In this document: positions 17,184 to 26,257 of the stretch, one piece after another
How positions within the stretch are numbered: the first letter of the stretch is position 1
How the letters are laid out: each line of letters opens with the position of its first letter
NCBI RefSeq assembly: GCF_003591035.1
Contig: NZ_QYUO01000001.1
Coordinates: 124,001-188,000, forward strand
Direction: 5' to 3'
From: Noviherbaspirillum saxi
GTDB lineage: Bacteria; Pseudomonadota; Gammaproteobacteria; Burkholderiales; Burkholderiaceae_D
DNA: 64,000 nt
The notes under the pieces: model-generated
Databases searched by the model: none
The model's input: only the letters and a program-made list of their open reading frames with translations
Told to the model about the DNA's origin: nothing
Translations under genes and position numbers: made by a program

Positions 17184-17836
17184 GGCGTCGCTTCCTTTTC
17201 AATGAAGATCAGATGTCGTTCGGCCTCCATGCCGGGCACGACCAGCGGCTCGGTGGACGCCACTTTCCAGCCGGCGGGCAGGCGGGCGATTTCTTCGTGC
17301 GGGAACACGCCTTTCAGAGCGATGAAGCGTCCGCCCGGCGCCAGCAAATGGCCGGACCAGGTGACGAAGTCCTTCAGTTCGGCAAAGGCGCGTGAAGTGA
17401 TCACATCGAAGTCTTGCGTGACTTGCAACTGTTCGACCCGGGCGGTGTAGACGCTGACATTCTGCAAGCCCAGCTCGCCCTTGACCTGGGTCAGGAAGGC
17501 GGTCTTCTTGTGCACGGTATCGATCATCGAGACCCGCAGTTCGGGCCGGGCAATCGCGAGTACGATGCCTGGCAAGCCGCCGCCGGCGCCGACGTCGAGC
17601 ACATTTTGGGCATGTGCGAATGCCGGCACCGCAGCCAGCGAATCGAGCAAATGCTGCGTGACCATCTGCGCCGGATCGCGCACGGCGGTGAGGTTGTAGA
17701 CGGCATTCCACTTGGCTAGCAAAGCGAGATAATCCAGCAGCCGCCCGGTCTGGGCATCATCGAGTTGCAGGGCCAGCGCACGGATACCATCGGCCAGGGT
17801 GCGGGTCAAATCGTCACGGTGAAGAAGTCCGGTCAT
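17180..17836 (-). CDS. rsmG: 16S rRNA (guanine-N7) methyltransferase RsmG (GidB)
   Basis: 218 residues, normal length for Gid[24 protein letters not shown] is the family N-terminal signature; the SAM-binding loop is [16 protein letters not shown], followed by [11 protein letters not shown]. It methylates G527 of 16S rRNA. It lies 12 bp downstream of mnmG on the same strand, the standard gidA-gidB arrangement. Confidence 0.95.
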   Translation of the reverse strand: MTGLLHRDDLTRTLADGIRALALQLDDAQTGRLLDYLALLAKWNAVYNLTAVRDPAQMVTQHLLDSLAAVPAFAHAQNVLDVGAGGGLPGIVLAIARPELRVSMIDTVHKKTAFLTQVKGELGLQNVSVYTARVEQLQVTQDFDVITSRAFAELKDFVTWSGHLLAPGGRFIALKGVFPHEEIARLPAGWKVASTEPLVVPGMEAERHLIFIEKEATP

Positions 17837-17848
17837 TCGCAGGCTTTC

Positions 17849-19774
17849 TCAGGCGACGGCTGGCGCCGCGATGAAATCCTTGAAGCCGCCCTTTTTCAGG
17901 TGAACCAGCAACAATGAAATCGCCGCCGGCGTGACCCCGGAAATGCGCGAGGCTTGCCCAAGGGTTTCTGGCCGATGCTTGTTCAGCTTCTGGCGGACTT
18001 CCATCGAAAGCCCGCGCACTTCCATATAATCCAGCTCGGTCGGCAACTTCAGGTTTTCATAATAGTCATGGCGCTCAACCTCGCGCGCCTGGCGGTCGAT
18101 GTAACCGGCATATTTGACTTGAATCTGCACCTGTTCCTTGACCGCTTCATCCTCCACGCCTGGACCGGCAAGCGCCCTGCCCTCGGCATCTTTCAGGCTC
18201 ATCAGGGTGTCATAGTCGACATTCGGGCGGCGCAGCAAATCAGTGAGCGCATACTCTCGCTCAATCGCTTTTCCCAGAACGCGTTCGGCTTCTGCCTCCG
18301 GCAAGAGTCGAGGATTGACCCAGGTCGATTTGAGGCGCTCCATTTCACGTGCAACCGCTTCACGCTTGCGTTCGAACGCTTCCCATTGCGCATCGGCGAC
18401 GCAGCCCAGTTCGCGCCCGATTTCGGTCAGGCGCATATCGGCGTTATCTTCACGCAAGCTCAAGCGGTACTCAGCGCGGCTGGTGAACATGCGGTAGGGT
18501 TCCTGCACGCCCTTGGTGATCAAGTCGTCGACCAGCACGCCCAGGTAGGCTTCATCCCGGCGCGGCGTCCAAGCCTCTCGGCCCTGGGTCTGCAACGCCG
18601 CATTGAGGCCGGCGAGCATGCCCTGCGCGGCGGCTTCTTCATAGCCGGTGGTGCCGTTAATTTGACCGGCGAAGAACAATCCCTGGATCGCTTTGGTTTC
18701 CAGCGAAGCTCTCAAGCCGCGCGGATCGAAGTAATCGTATTCAATGGCATAGCCGGGCCGCAAAATATGGGCATTTTCCAGGCCGCGCATCGAGTGCACC
18801 AGTTCGAGTTGCACATCGAAAGGCAAGCTTGTGGAAATGCCGTTCGGATAGAACTCGTTGGTGGTCAAGCCTTCCGGCTCGAGAAAGATTTGGTGCGAAG
18901 ACTTGTCGGCGAAGCGATGGATCTTGTCTTCGATCGATGGACAATAGCGCGGCCCGACGCCTTCAATGACGCCGGTGTACATGGGGCTACGGTCGAGGCC
19001 ATTGCGGATGATGTCGTGGGTGCGCGCATTGGTATGCGTGATCCAGCATGGCAATTGCTGCGGATGCATTGCAGCCGTTCCCATGACTGAAAATACCGGG
19101 ACCGGATCGAGGTCGCCCGGCTGCTCTTCCATCACTGAAAAATCAATACTGCGGCCATCGATACGGGGCGGCGTTCCAGTCTTCAAGCGCCCTTGCGGCA
19201 GCTTTAATTCCTTGAGCCGCGCAGACAAAGAAATTGCGGGCGGATCACCGGCGCGACCGGCTGCATAGTTATTCAGGCCGACGTGAATCTTTCCATCCAG
19301 GAAGGTTCCGGCAGTGAGTACCACAGCTCGGCCTTTGAAACGGATTCCGACCTGAGTAACAGCGCCGACCACACGATCGCCTTCCACCATCAAGTCATCG
19401 ACCGCTTGCTGGAACAACCAAAGGTTTGGCTGATTTTCCAAACGGTAACGTATCGCCTTCTTGTACAGAATACGGTCGGCTTGTGCACGTGTGGCACGTA
19501 CCGCCGGGCCCTTGGAGGAATTCAGAATCCGAAACTGGATGCCGGACTCATCCGTCGCAATTGCCATTGCGCCACCCATTGCATCGACTTCCTTGACCAG
19601 ATGACCTTTACCGATGCCGCCAATAGACGGATTGCAAGACATCTGACCAAGGGTTTCGATGTTATGCGTCAACAGCAAGGTCTTCTGCCCCATGCGGGCA
19701 GCAGCCAAGGCTGCTTCGGTGCCGGCGTGACCGCCGCCGACGACAATGACGTCAAATTCTGTAGGAAAAAGCAT
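17849..19774 (-). CDS. mnmG: tRNA uridine 5-carboxymethylaminomethyl modification protein MnmG (GidA)
   Basis: 641 residues. The FAD-binding motif [19 protein letters not shown] is at the N-terminus, [16 protein letters not shown] follows, and the C-terminal helical domain contains [11 protein letters not shown] and [16 protein letters not shown]. With MnmE it modifies the wobble uridine of several tRNAs. It is the first gene of the gid-par operon and starts 114 bp from a perfect parS site. Its transcription runs leftward, away from the origin-like modules at 29-32 kb, as is usual for gidA near oriC. Confidence 0.97.
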   Translation of the reverse strand: MLFPTEFDVIVVGGGHAGTEAALAAARMGQKTLLLTHNIETLGQMSCNPSIGGIGKGHLVKEVDAMGGAMAIATDESGIQFRILNSSKGPAVRATRAQADRILYKKAIRYRLENQPNLWLFQQAVDDLMVEGDRVVGAVTQVGIRFKGRAVVLTAGTFLDGKIHVGLNNYAAGRAGDPPAISLSARLKELKLPQGRLKTGTPPRIDGRSIDFSVMEEQPGDLDPVPVFSVMGTAAMHPQQLPCWITHTNARTHDIIRNGLDRSPMYTGVIEGVGPRYCPSIEDKIHRFADKSSHQIFLEPEGLTTNEFYPNGISTSLPFDVQLELVHSMRGLENAHILRPGYAIEYDYFDPRGLRASLETKAIQGLFFAGQINGTTGYEEAAAQGMLAGLNAALQTQGREAWTPRRDEAYLGVLVDDLITKGVQEPYRMFTSRAEYRLSLREDNADMRLTEIGRELGCVADAQWEAFERKREAVAREMERLKSTWVNPRLLPEAEAERVLGKAIEREYALTDLLRRPNVDYDTLMSLKDAEGRALAGPGVEDEAVKEQVQIQVKYAGYIDRQAREVERHDYYENLKLPTELDYMEVRGLSMEVRQKLNKHRPETLGQASRISGVTPAAISLLLVHLKKGGFKDFIAAPAVA

Positions 19775-19887
19775 AGTGCGCCTCGACGAGACGGTGAAGA
19801 AAGGGGCCGGTGGAATGAAGCCGGAGGCGAGATTATACGGGGTTTTCCCTGCTTCCCGCAGGGCCTCGTGGCAATCCGACGTCGGTT

Positions 19888-19903
19888 TGTTTCACGTGAA
19901 ACA
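19888..19903. promoter_or_regulatory. parS site 1
   Basis: Perfect 16-bp palindrome TGTTTCACGTGAAACA, identical to the consensus ParB/Spo0J binding site. It lies in the gap between mnmG and the tail-anchored protein gene, 7 bp after the stop of the latter. It is about 4 kb from parB. Confidence 0.96.
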
Positions 19904-19910
19904 TTCGATG

Positions 19911-20612
19911 CTAAAACTTGGATACAAAAAAACCCGCAATGAATGCAAGGCCTATTCCGACGCACCAGTAGGGCCATGCGACTTGGAGCGTGCTGGAACC
20001 TGGATCACTGTTTCTTGATTCTTTTTGCTGTGCTCTGTCGGGTGGCACTTCGACATCGGTGGAGTGCCTGGAAAATTGCTTGCGCGCACGAAGTTCTTTA
20101 CCCAGCGAATCAACCATTGCAATATGCATATCGTCCAGGTTCGCTGCCGCAGGTGCTTCTGGCACTCTTTCGATATCGGTTGAGCGAGCGTGCTGACCAT
20201 AATCTCGGGGCGCGGAGCGTTCTATTGCGTGCTGAACAGATACAGCGTCGGTATTGTGCGCAACGGGAGCTCCAAACACCTCATCCGGATCGTGAACGAT
20301 GATGGTGACGGGATCAAGCGGATCCTGTTGTAAAAATCGGTCGATGACCGTGCGTTCAACTTCTTCTGCCACTTGGCAGGGCAACGGCAAGAATACTTCA
20401 ACGATCAGTTCCTTGGTCTCTAAGGTCTGAAATGCTCGGTCGAATCTCTGATCTGTCAGCACTGGTAATTTCTTGCGCACATCCTGGTAAGCGCTTACGC
20501 CGTCAATCATGATCAAAACCAAGCGTTCGCTCTGCGTCAAGCCGTGGCTCTTTTCCTGAATTTCCATCCGCCCAGTATGTGTGCGTTGATGGATCACCGA
20601 AGAATCAAACAT
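19911..20612 (-). CDS. Tail-anchored protein with N-terminal winged-helix-like region
   Basis: 233 residues. Residues about 25-75 (LTQSERLVLIMIDG, ARAFQ-type helices, LETKELIVEV) look like a winged-helix-like domain of the sort seen at the start of some signalling proteins. A low-complexity linker rich in acidic and polar residues follows. The last 21 residues hold a single hydrophobic helix with FIAGFFVSKF at the very end, so it should be anchored in the inner membrane with the bulk in the cytoplasm. The ATG at 20612 has an AAGGAT ribosome site 8 bases upstream. The gene is flanked exactly by the two parS sites, so it should lie within the ParB-covered domain. No function is recognised. Confidence 0.7.
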   Translation of the reverse strand: MFDSSVIHQRTHTGRMEIQEKSHGLTQSERLVLIMIDGVSAYQDVRKKLPVLTDQRFDRAFQTLETKELIVEVFLPLPCQVAEEVERTVIDRFLQQDPLDPVTIIVHDPDEVFGAPVAHNTDAVSVQHAIERSAPRDYGQHARSTDIERVPEAPAAANLDDMHIAMVDSLGKELRARKQFSRHSTDVEVPPDRAQQKESRNSDPGSSTLQVAWPYWCVGIGLAFIAGFFVSKF

Positions 20613-20629
20613 AGAATTTTCTATCCTTA

Positions 20630-20645
20630 TGTTTCACGTGAAACA
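20630..20645. promoter_or_regulatory. parS site 2
   Basis: Second perfect TGTTTCACGTGAAACA palindrome, 742 bp from the first. It lies 17 bp upstream of the start codon of the tail-anchored protein gene, just beyond its ribosome site, and within the gap to the divergent alcohol dehydrogenase gene. Bound ParB could therefore influence both promoters. Confidence 0.96.
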
Positions 20646-20782
20646 TCGCAAAGAGACTTGCGATCGAAATTAAACATCACTGACTACATCGCGTTATGAT
20701 GAATGCTATCCTCCCAAAGTAAGCGGCGCTATACCATTTCCGCAACAACTTATTACACGAAAGAAATAGAAAAGGAGATCCG

Positions 20783-21958
20783 ATGACTGCGCCTAGCCCT
20801 ATCACCAGCTTTACTTTCAGCACAGTTCCACACCTGATTTCAGAAGCCGGGGCTGCCAAACGGCTCGGTACGATCGCCGCACAGTATTTTCCAAATAAGC
20901 GTCGCGCATTAATCGTTACCGATAACGGTTTTTTGAAAACCGGTCTGGTCGACGCTTCCATCGCCGATTTGCGCAATTGCGGGCTGAACGTGAGTATCTA
21001 TTCCGATGTTGTCGCCGACCCGCCTGAAGCGGTGGTATTGAGCGCCGTCGCTGAAGCGCGTAAAAATGAAATCGACCTGGTCATCGGTCTGGGCGGCGGC
21101 AGTTCAATGGATGTGGCCAAGCTGATCGCTGTGCTGGCCGGAAGCGAGCAGGAATTGCAAACCATGTACGGCATCGGCAACGTCAAGGGCTCGAGGTTGC
21201 CGTTGATTCAGATCCCGACCACGGCCGGCACCGGTTCTGAAGTCACGCCGATTTCCATCGTGACCACCGGTGCGACGACCAAGATGGGCGTGGTATCACC
21301 ACATCTGTATGCCGATGTTGCCATTCTTGATGCCGAGCTGACAGTCGGCTTGCCGCCGAAAGTCACTGCAGCGACCGGAATCGATGCGATGGTGCATGCC
21401 ATCGAAGCCTATACAACCAAACTGAAAAAGAATCCCTTGTCCGACATGCTCGCGCGGCAAGCTCTTTCCTTGCTGTCAGACAACATTCTCGTGGCATGCA
21501 AAGACGGCAAGAATCTGGCAGCACGCCAAGCCATGCTATTGGGTGCAATGCTGGCGGGCCAGTCGTTTGCCAATGCACCTTGTGCGGCAGTGCATGCCCT
21601 TGCCTATCCGATTGGCGGCATTTTCCATGTTCCGCACGGCTTGTCGAATTCCCTGGTGCTACCCCACGTGCTGCGCTTCAATGCACCGAATGCCGCCCCG
21701 CTCTATGCTGAACTGGCCCACATCGTTGCACCCGGCGCCACCGGCAGTGCGGAGGCGCGTACCCAGGCACTGATCGACAGAATGGATGACATTGCCCGCC
21801 GTACCGGGATTGAAACCCAGCTGCGGCAAGTCGGTATTGCCGAATCCGATCTCGACCGGTTGGCCGACAACGCAATGTTGCAGACGCGGCTGTTGACCAA
21901 TAATCCGCGTGAAGTCACGCGCAGCGATGCGCGCGACATTTACGCAGCAGCTCTATAA
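20783..21958 (+). CDS. Iron-containing alcohol dehydrogenase
   Basis: 391-residue group III (Fe-ADH) dehydrogenase. The NAD-binding GLGGGSSMDVAKLIA, the PTTAGTGSEVTP block, and metal ligands in GIDAMVHAIEAY (Asp, His) plus HALAYPIGGIFHVPHGLSN and HGL are all present. It oxidises or reduces a small alcohol/aldehyde in the cytoplasm; substrate cannot be told. An AAAAGGAGATCCG ribosome site precedes the ATG. It is a single gene, divergent from the parS-flanked gene and convergent with livM. Confidence 0.92.
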   Translation: MTAPSPITSFTFSTVPHLISEAGAAKRLGTIAAQYFPNKRRALIVTDNGFLKTGLVDASIADLRNCGLNVSIYSDVVADPPEAVVLSAVAEARKNEIDLVIGLGGGSSMDVAKLIAVLAGSEQELQTMYGIGNVKGSRLPLIQIPTTAGTGSEVTPISIVTTGATTKMGVVSPHLYADVAILDAELTVGLPPKVTAATGIDAMVHAIEAYTTKLKKNPLSDMLARQALSLLSDNILVACKDGKNLAARQAMLLGAMLAGQSFANAPCAAVHALAYPIGGIFHVPHGLSNSLVLPHVLRFNAPNAAPLYAELAHIVAPGATGSAEARTQALIDRMDDIARRTGIETQLRQVGIAESDLDRLADNAMLQTRLLTNNPREVTRSDARDIYAAAL

Positions 21959-21985
21959 CGGGAAATCAGAAAACCGGGAACGGAA

Positions 21986-22008
21986 GCCGGCAGCAGGACG
22001 CTGCCGGC
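21986..22008. terminator. Hairpin between convergent alcohol dehydrogenase and livM
   Basis: Perfect 9-bp inverted repeat GCCGGCAGC / GCTGCCGGC around a 5-base loop, in the 62-bp gap between two converging genes. There is no T-run on either strand, so it may be a transcript-end stabiliser or a weak bidirectional terminator. Confidence 0.5.
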
Positions 22009-22020
22009 GCAGGGAGACGA

Positions 22021-23007
22021 TCAGTGTACCGCGCTGGAACCCGCGGGCGCACGCTTGAAGAGAGCACCGAATTCACCGACGATGCCGCGACGGAAAGCGA
22101 GCACGCAGACGATAAAAATGAAGCCGGTGACAATGGTGACCGATTCGCCGATTGCACGGAACCATTCGATATTGGTCGCCACGGCCAGCCAGTTACCGAG
22201 ATCGCCGAGCTTGTTTTCCAGCGCGATGATCAAGATGGCGCCGACGATAGGCCCGGACAGGGTTCCCAAGCCACCCACCAGCGTCATCAGCACCACCAGA
22301 CCCGACATCGACCAGTGCACATCGGTCAGGGTTTCGAAACCGAGCACTACGGTTTTAGTAGCGCCCGCCAGGCCGGCCAACGACGCCGACAGTACGAAGG
22401 CCAGCAGCTTGTAGCGGTCGACGTCATAACCGAGCGAAATCGCGCGTGGTTCATTTTCCTTGATGGCCTTGAGCACCTGCCCGAACGGTGAGTGCACGGT
22501 ACGGACGATCAAGGCAAAACCGGCGATAAAGATCGCCAGCACAACGAAGTACAGCGTCAAATCGTCCGCCAGGCTGACGATGCCAAACAGCTTCCCGCGC
22601 GGCACGCCTTGCAAACCATCCTCGCCACCGGTGAGTGGCGCCTGCAGGCAGACGAAGTACAGCATTTGCGCCAGTGCCAGCGTAATCATCGTGAAGTAAA
22701 TGCCTTGGCGGCGAATCGCCAATCCGCCCATGACCAGGCCGATCAATGCGGCCGTCGCAATGCCGGCCACCAGCCCGAGTTCGAACGGCAAGCCCATCAC
22801 CTTCAATGCGTGGCCGGCCGCATACCCTGCCCCGCCGAAGAAGGCCGCATGCCCGAACGACAGCAAACCGGTAAAACCGATCAGCAGATTGAATGCGCAG
22901 GCAAACAGGGCAAAGCACAATACCTTCATCAGGAACACCGGATAAATGACGAACGGTGCCACCAGCGCCGCCACAATGGCAAGCGCGTACCCGACTTTCT
23001 TGTTCAT
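22021..23007 (-). CDS. livM: Branched-chain amino acid ABC transporter permease LivM
   Basis: 328-residue permease with about nine hydrophobic helices. The LivM family blocks FNLLIGFTGLLSFGHAAFFGGAGYAAG and AIKENEPRAISLGYDVDRYKLLAFVLSA are present. It is the last gene of the liv operon. I chose the ATG at 23007 (MNKKVGYALAIVAAL) because it begins right before the first membrane helix; the 17-residue upstream extension is polar and without a ribosome site. It probably pairs with LivH to import branched-chain amino acids or related compounds. Confidence 0.93.
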   Translation of the reverse strand: MNKKVGYALAIVAALVAPFVIYPVFLMKVLCFALFACAFNLLIGFTGLLSFGHAAFFGGAGYAAGHALKVMGLPFELGLVAGIATAALIGLVMGGLAIRRQGIYFTMITLALAQMLYFVCLQAPLTGGEDGLQGVPRGKLFGIVSLADDLTLYFVVLAIFIAGFALIVRTVHSPFGQVLKAIKENEPRAISLGYDVDRYKLLAFVLSASLAGLAGATKTVVLGFETLTDVHWSMSGLVVLMTLVGGLGTLSGPIVGAILIIALENKLGDLGNWLAVATNIEWFRAIGESVTIVTGFIFIVCVLAFRRGIVGEFGALFKRAPAGSSAVH

Positions 23008-23143
23008 GGTTCCAACCTTTTCAAACCGGTCATTCCGAACGACTTGTTCACAACGCACTTATTGCGCCATTTCCCTGTTCCATCAAGGCCACGAACTCCG
23101 CTACGTTCGGAAAAACAGCGAATCCGCAGCCGGCGCAACCGGC

Positions 23144-24028
23144 TTACTTTTCCTTGCCGAACAATCCAGCCGGGCGAATCATCAAAACGATTGCCATGAT
23201 GATGAAGACCACGGTCGCCGACAGTTCGGGATAAAACACACGCGTCAAGCCCTCGATCACGCCCAGCCCGAGACCGGTGATGATGGAACCCATGATCGAT
23301 CCCATGCCGCCGATCACGACCACCGCAAACACGACGATGATCAGGTTCGAACCCATCAGCGGCGATACCTGGATCACCGGCGCGGCCAGTACGCCGGCCA
23401 TTGCCGCGAGCGCGACGCCAAAGCCGTAAGTCAGTGTCACCATCAGCGGCACGTTGATGCCGAATGCCTCAACCAGTTTGGGATTCTCGGTGCCCGCACG
23501 CAGGTAGGCACCGAGTTTGGTCTTCTCGATCACGAACCAGGTCGCAAAGCATACGATCAGAGACGCCAGAACGACCCAGGCGCGGTATTTCGGGAGAATC
23601 ATGAATCCGAGGTTGAACGCGCCCGAAAGCGCCTCAGGAACCGAATACGGCTGTCCCGACACGCCATATACCGAACGGAACAATCCTTCCAGTAGCAGCG
23701 TGATGCCGAACGTCAGCAGCAAGCCATACAAATGATCGAGCTTGTACAGCCAGCGCAGCATGGTTTTCTCGATGATGATGCCGAACACCGCGACGATCAG
23801 CGGCGCCACGATCAGCATGACCCAGTAATTGATCCCGAAATAGTTCAGGCCCATCCATGCCAGGAACGCCCCCATCATGTACAGGGCGCCGTGGGCGAAA
23901 TTGATCACGTTGAGCAGGCCGAAGATGACTGCCAGCCCGAGCGACAGCATCGCATAGAAAGAGCCGTTAACCAGGCCGAGCAGCAACTGGCTCAGCATGG
24001 CCTGCAAGGGAATGCCAAATATTTCCAT
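23144..24028 (-). CDS. livH: Branched-chain amino acid ABC transporter permease LivH
   Basis: 294-residue inner membrane permease. It shows LLLGLVNGSFYAMLSLGLAVIFGLLNVINFAHGALYMMGAF, the classic LivH start, and GGMGSIMGSIITGLGLGVIEGL near the C-terminus. The ATG at 24028 gives MEIFGIPLQAMLSQLLLGLVNG; the longer frame upstream runs through non-coding sequence. A 136-bp gap separates it from livM. Confidence 0.93.
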   Translation of the reverse strand: MEIFGIPLQAMLSQLLLGLVNGSFYAMLSLGLAVIFGLLNVINFAHGALYMMGAFLAWMGLNYFGINYWVMLIVAPLIVAVFGIIIEKTMLRWLYKLDHLYGLLLTFGITLLLEGLFRSVYGVSGQPYSVPEALSGAFNLGFMILPKYRAWVVLASLIVCFATWFVIEKTKLGAYLRAGTENPKLVEAFGINVPLMVTLTYGFGVALAAMAGVLAAPVIQVSPLMGSNLIIVVFAVVVIGGMGSIMGSIITGLGLGVIEGLTRVFYPELSATVVFIIMAIVLMIRPAGLFGKEK

Positions 24029-24246
24029 AGACAGATAGAGAGTTAGTAAAGACCATGCAGACAGGCCCTTCCCCGGGTCAGGAAAGGGATGGGACCGGGT
24101 CATGCGCCAAGCCGGCAACAGCGGATGCGAATGCATCTCGCCGCGCCACCCCGGTACACCGCAAGCCCCCGGCCCTCAGCCTGAATCAGGAAGGGAGCTT
24201 GCTTTCAGTATTCAAGATACCTGGAACACCTTGGACAGCCATATCA

Positions 24247-24273
24247 CCGGGACCCTGCCGCGCACGGTCCCGG
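24247..24273 (-). terminator. Stem-loop downstream of the solute-binding protein gene
   Basis: Perfect 8-bp inverted repeat CCGGGACC / GGTCCCGG around an 11-base loop, beginning 12 bp after the livK stop in the 257-bp gap before livH. There is no T-run. Such hairpins behind binding-protein genes often stabilise the upstream mRNA and lower expression of the permease genes. Confidence 0.5.
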
Positions 24274-24285
24274 CGTAGCCTTAAT

Positions 24286-25494
24286 TTACTTCCACAATGC
24301 GCACTTCGACTCCGCCTTGGTGGTCCATGCCTGTTCTGCCGGAATGGTTTGCACGACCTTGTAGTAATCCCATGGGTACTTGGACTCGGACTGCTTTTTC
24401 ACTTCCATCAGGTACATGTCATGCACCATGCGGCCGTCCGGACGGATTTCGCCATTCTTCGCGAAGAAGTCGTTGATCTTGGTCTTCTTCAACTGCGCCA
24501 TCACCTTGTCCGCGTCATCGGTGCCGATGGCCTTGACCGCATTCAAATACTGCGCCGTTGCCGAATAGTCGGCCGCTTGCAGCATCGAAGGCGATTTCTT
24601 CATCTTTTCGAAAAAGCGCTTCGACCATTTGCGGGTATCGTCATTCAGGTCCCAGTACCAGCCGTCCGTCAGGTACATGCCTTGGGTCAGATTGAGGCCG
24701 AGCGCATGCACGTCGTTGATGAACATGAGCAGGCCGGCCAGTTTCATCGACTTGTTGATGCCGAACTCGTTGGCAGCCTTGATCGAGTTGATGGTGTCGC
24801 CGCCGGCATTGGCCAGACCGAGGATCTGGGCCTTTGAATTCTGTGCCTGCAGCAGGAACGACGAGAAGTCGGAAGCCGACAGAGGATGCTTGACCGCACC
24901 GACCACCGTGCCGCCGGCTGCCTTGACCACGTCTGAGGTGTCCTTTTCCAGCGATGCGCCGAATGCATAGTCAGCGGTCAGGAAGTACCAGCTCTTGCCG
25001 CCCTGCTTGACGATCGCTGCGCCCGTGCCTTTGGCCAGCGCCACGGTGTCATACGCGTAATGAACGGTGTAGAGCGAGCATTCCTCATTGGTCAGGCGGG
25101 CAGACGCCGCGCCGATCGAAATGAAGACTTTTTTCTTTTCAGCCGCGACCTTGGCCATCGACAGGTTGGCTCCGGAATTGGTACCGCCCAGCAGCATGTC
25201 CACGCCGGCCTGGTCGAACCATTCGCGCGCCTTCGAGGCGGCGATGTCGGCCTTGTTCTGGTGATCGGCATAGATGAACTCGATCTTCTTGCCATTGATT
25301 GCGCTGCCCAAGTCGGCAATCGCCATCTTGACCGCTTCCACGCCGCCCGGACCATCGATGTCGGCGTACAGGCCGGACATGTCGGTGATCATGCCGATCT
25401 TGATCACATCGCCCGAAATCTGCGCGGACGCGGTTCCGGCAATACCCATCGCTGCAATGGCGGATGCTGCAGCTGCAATTGCTTTCAACTTCAT
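24286..25494 (-). CDS. livK: ABC transporter periplasmic binding protein (LivK family)
   Basis: 402 residues with a Sec signal peptide (MKLKAIAAAASAIAAMGIAG, cleavage after about residue 24) and the type I periplasmic binding fold: IKIGMITDMSGLYADIDGPGGVEAVKMA, then KIEFIYADHQNKADIAASKAREW. This family binds branched-chain amino acids or similar compounds; the ligand cannot be assigned. The ATG at 25494 has a strong AAAGGAGATCC ribosome site. It is third in the order livG-livF-livK-livH-livM. Confidence 0.92.
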   Translation of the reverse strand: MKLKAIAAAASAIAAMGIAGTASAQISGDVIKIGMITDMSGLYADIDGPGGVEAVKMAIADLGSAINGKKIEFIYADHQNKADIAASKAREWFDQAGVDMLLGGTNSGANLSMAKVAAEKKKVFISIGAASARLTNEECSLYTVHYAYDTVALAKGTGAAIVKQGGKSWYFLTADYAFGASLEKDTSDVVKAAGGTVVGAVKHPLSASDFSSFLLQAQNSKAQILGLANAGGDTINSIKAANEFGINKSMKLAGLLMFINDVHALGLNLTQGMYLTDGWYWDLNDDTRKWSKRFFEKMKKSPSMLQAADYSATAQYLNAVKAIGTDDADKVMAQLKKTKINDFFAKNGEIRPDGRMVHDMYLMEVKKQSESKYPWDYYKVVQTIPAEQAWTTKAESKCALWK

Positions 25495-25540
25495 ATGGAT
25501 CTCCTTTGTTATAAACAACGCCACGCGGTGGCTTGCTTCC

Positions 25541-26257
25541 TTATACCCCGAGCAGCGAATGCAGCACGGGCATCTTGTTATCCAGTTCGGATGAAGCGAA
25601 GCTTTCGACGATCTGCCCATGCTCCATCACATAAAAGCGGTCCGCCAGCGGCGCAGCAAAGCGGAAATTCTGTTCCACCATCACGATGGTGTAACCCTTG
25701 GCCTTCAGGGTCGTGATCATGCGCGCCAAAGCCTGCACGATCACCGGCGCCAAACCTTCCGAAATCTCGTCGAGCAGCAGCAGGCGCGCGCCGGTGCGCA
25801 GGATACGCGCCACCGCCAGCATTTGCTGCTCGCCGCCCGACAGCCGGGTGCCCTGGCTGGCACGGCGTTCCTTCAGATTCGGGAACATGTCGTAGATTTC
25901 CTCGACCGACATGCCCTTGTCGTCTTTCGACACCACCGGCGGCAGTAGCAGGTTTTCTTCGGCCGACAGCGACGAAAAAATACCCCGCTCTTCGGGGCAA
26001 TAACCTACTCCCAGATGCGCGACCTTATAGGTTGGAAAGCTGATCGCCTCGGTGCCGTGAATCTTGATCGATCCCTTGCGCGCGCCGGTCAAACCCATGA
26101 TCGCGCGCAGCGTCGTCGTGCGGCCCGCGCCATTGCGGCCGAGCAGTGTCACGACTTCGCCCTGGTTTACCGAGAAATTGACGTCATGCAGGATATGCGA
26201 CTCGCCATACCAGGCGTGCAGATTGCTGATTTCCAATGCCGCTGTTGAAGCTGCCAT
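25541..26257 (-). CDS. livF: ABC transporter ATP-binding protein LivF, with Arg in the Walker A lysine position
   Basis: 238-residue ABC ATPase of the LivF type (NLHAWYGESHILHDVNFSV start). The signature RLSGGEQQML and Walker B RLLLLDEISEGLAP are normal. The Walker A reads GRNGAGRTTT at residues 40-49: the usual catalytic Lys is Arg46, encoded by CGC. The rest of the protein looks intact, so this seems a natural variant and not decay. I have seen this spelling in other betaproteobacterial LivF proteins but cannot check. It begins directly against the livG stop. Confidence 0.93.
   Translation of the reverse strand: MAASTAALEISNLHAWYGESHILHDVNFSVNQGEVVTLLGRNGAGRTTTLRAIMGLTGARKGSIKIHGTEAISFPTYKVAHLGVGYCPEERGIFSSLSAEENLLLPPVVSKDDKGMSVEEIYDMFPNLKERRASQGTRLSGGEQQMLAVARILRTGARLLLLDEISEGLAPVIVQALARMITTLKAKGYTIVMVEQNFRFAAPLADRFYVMEHGQIVESFASSELDNKMPVLHSLLGV

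Noticed and set aside
18343..18355. TTTCACGTGCAAC, partly like parS
   Set aside because: Only the left half and core match; the right arm is broken and it lies within mnmG coding sequence.
17954..19090. 378-residue open frame opposite mnmG
   Set aside because: It mirrors the mnmG coding strand, has no recognisable motif and no ribosome site; a shadow of GC-rich coding DNA.
25541..26257. livF as a pseudogene because of the altered Walker A
   Set aside because: Frame, length and all other motifs are intact and the operon is compact; one substitution does not make a pseudogene.
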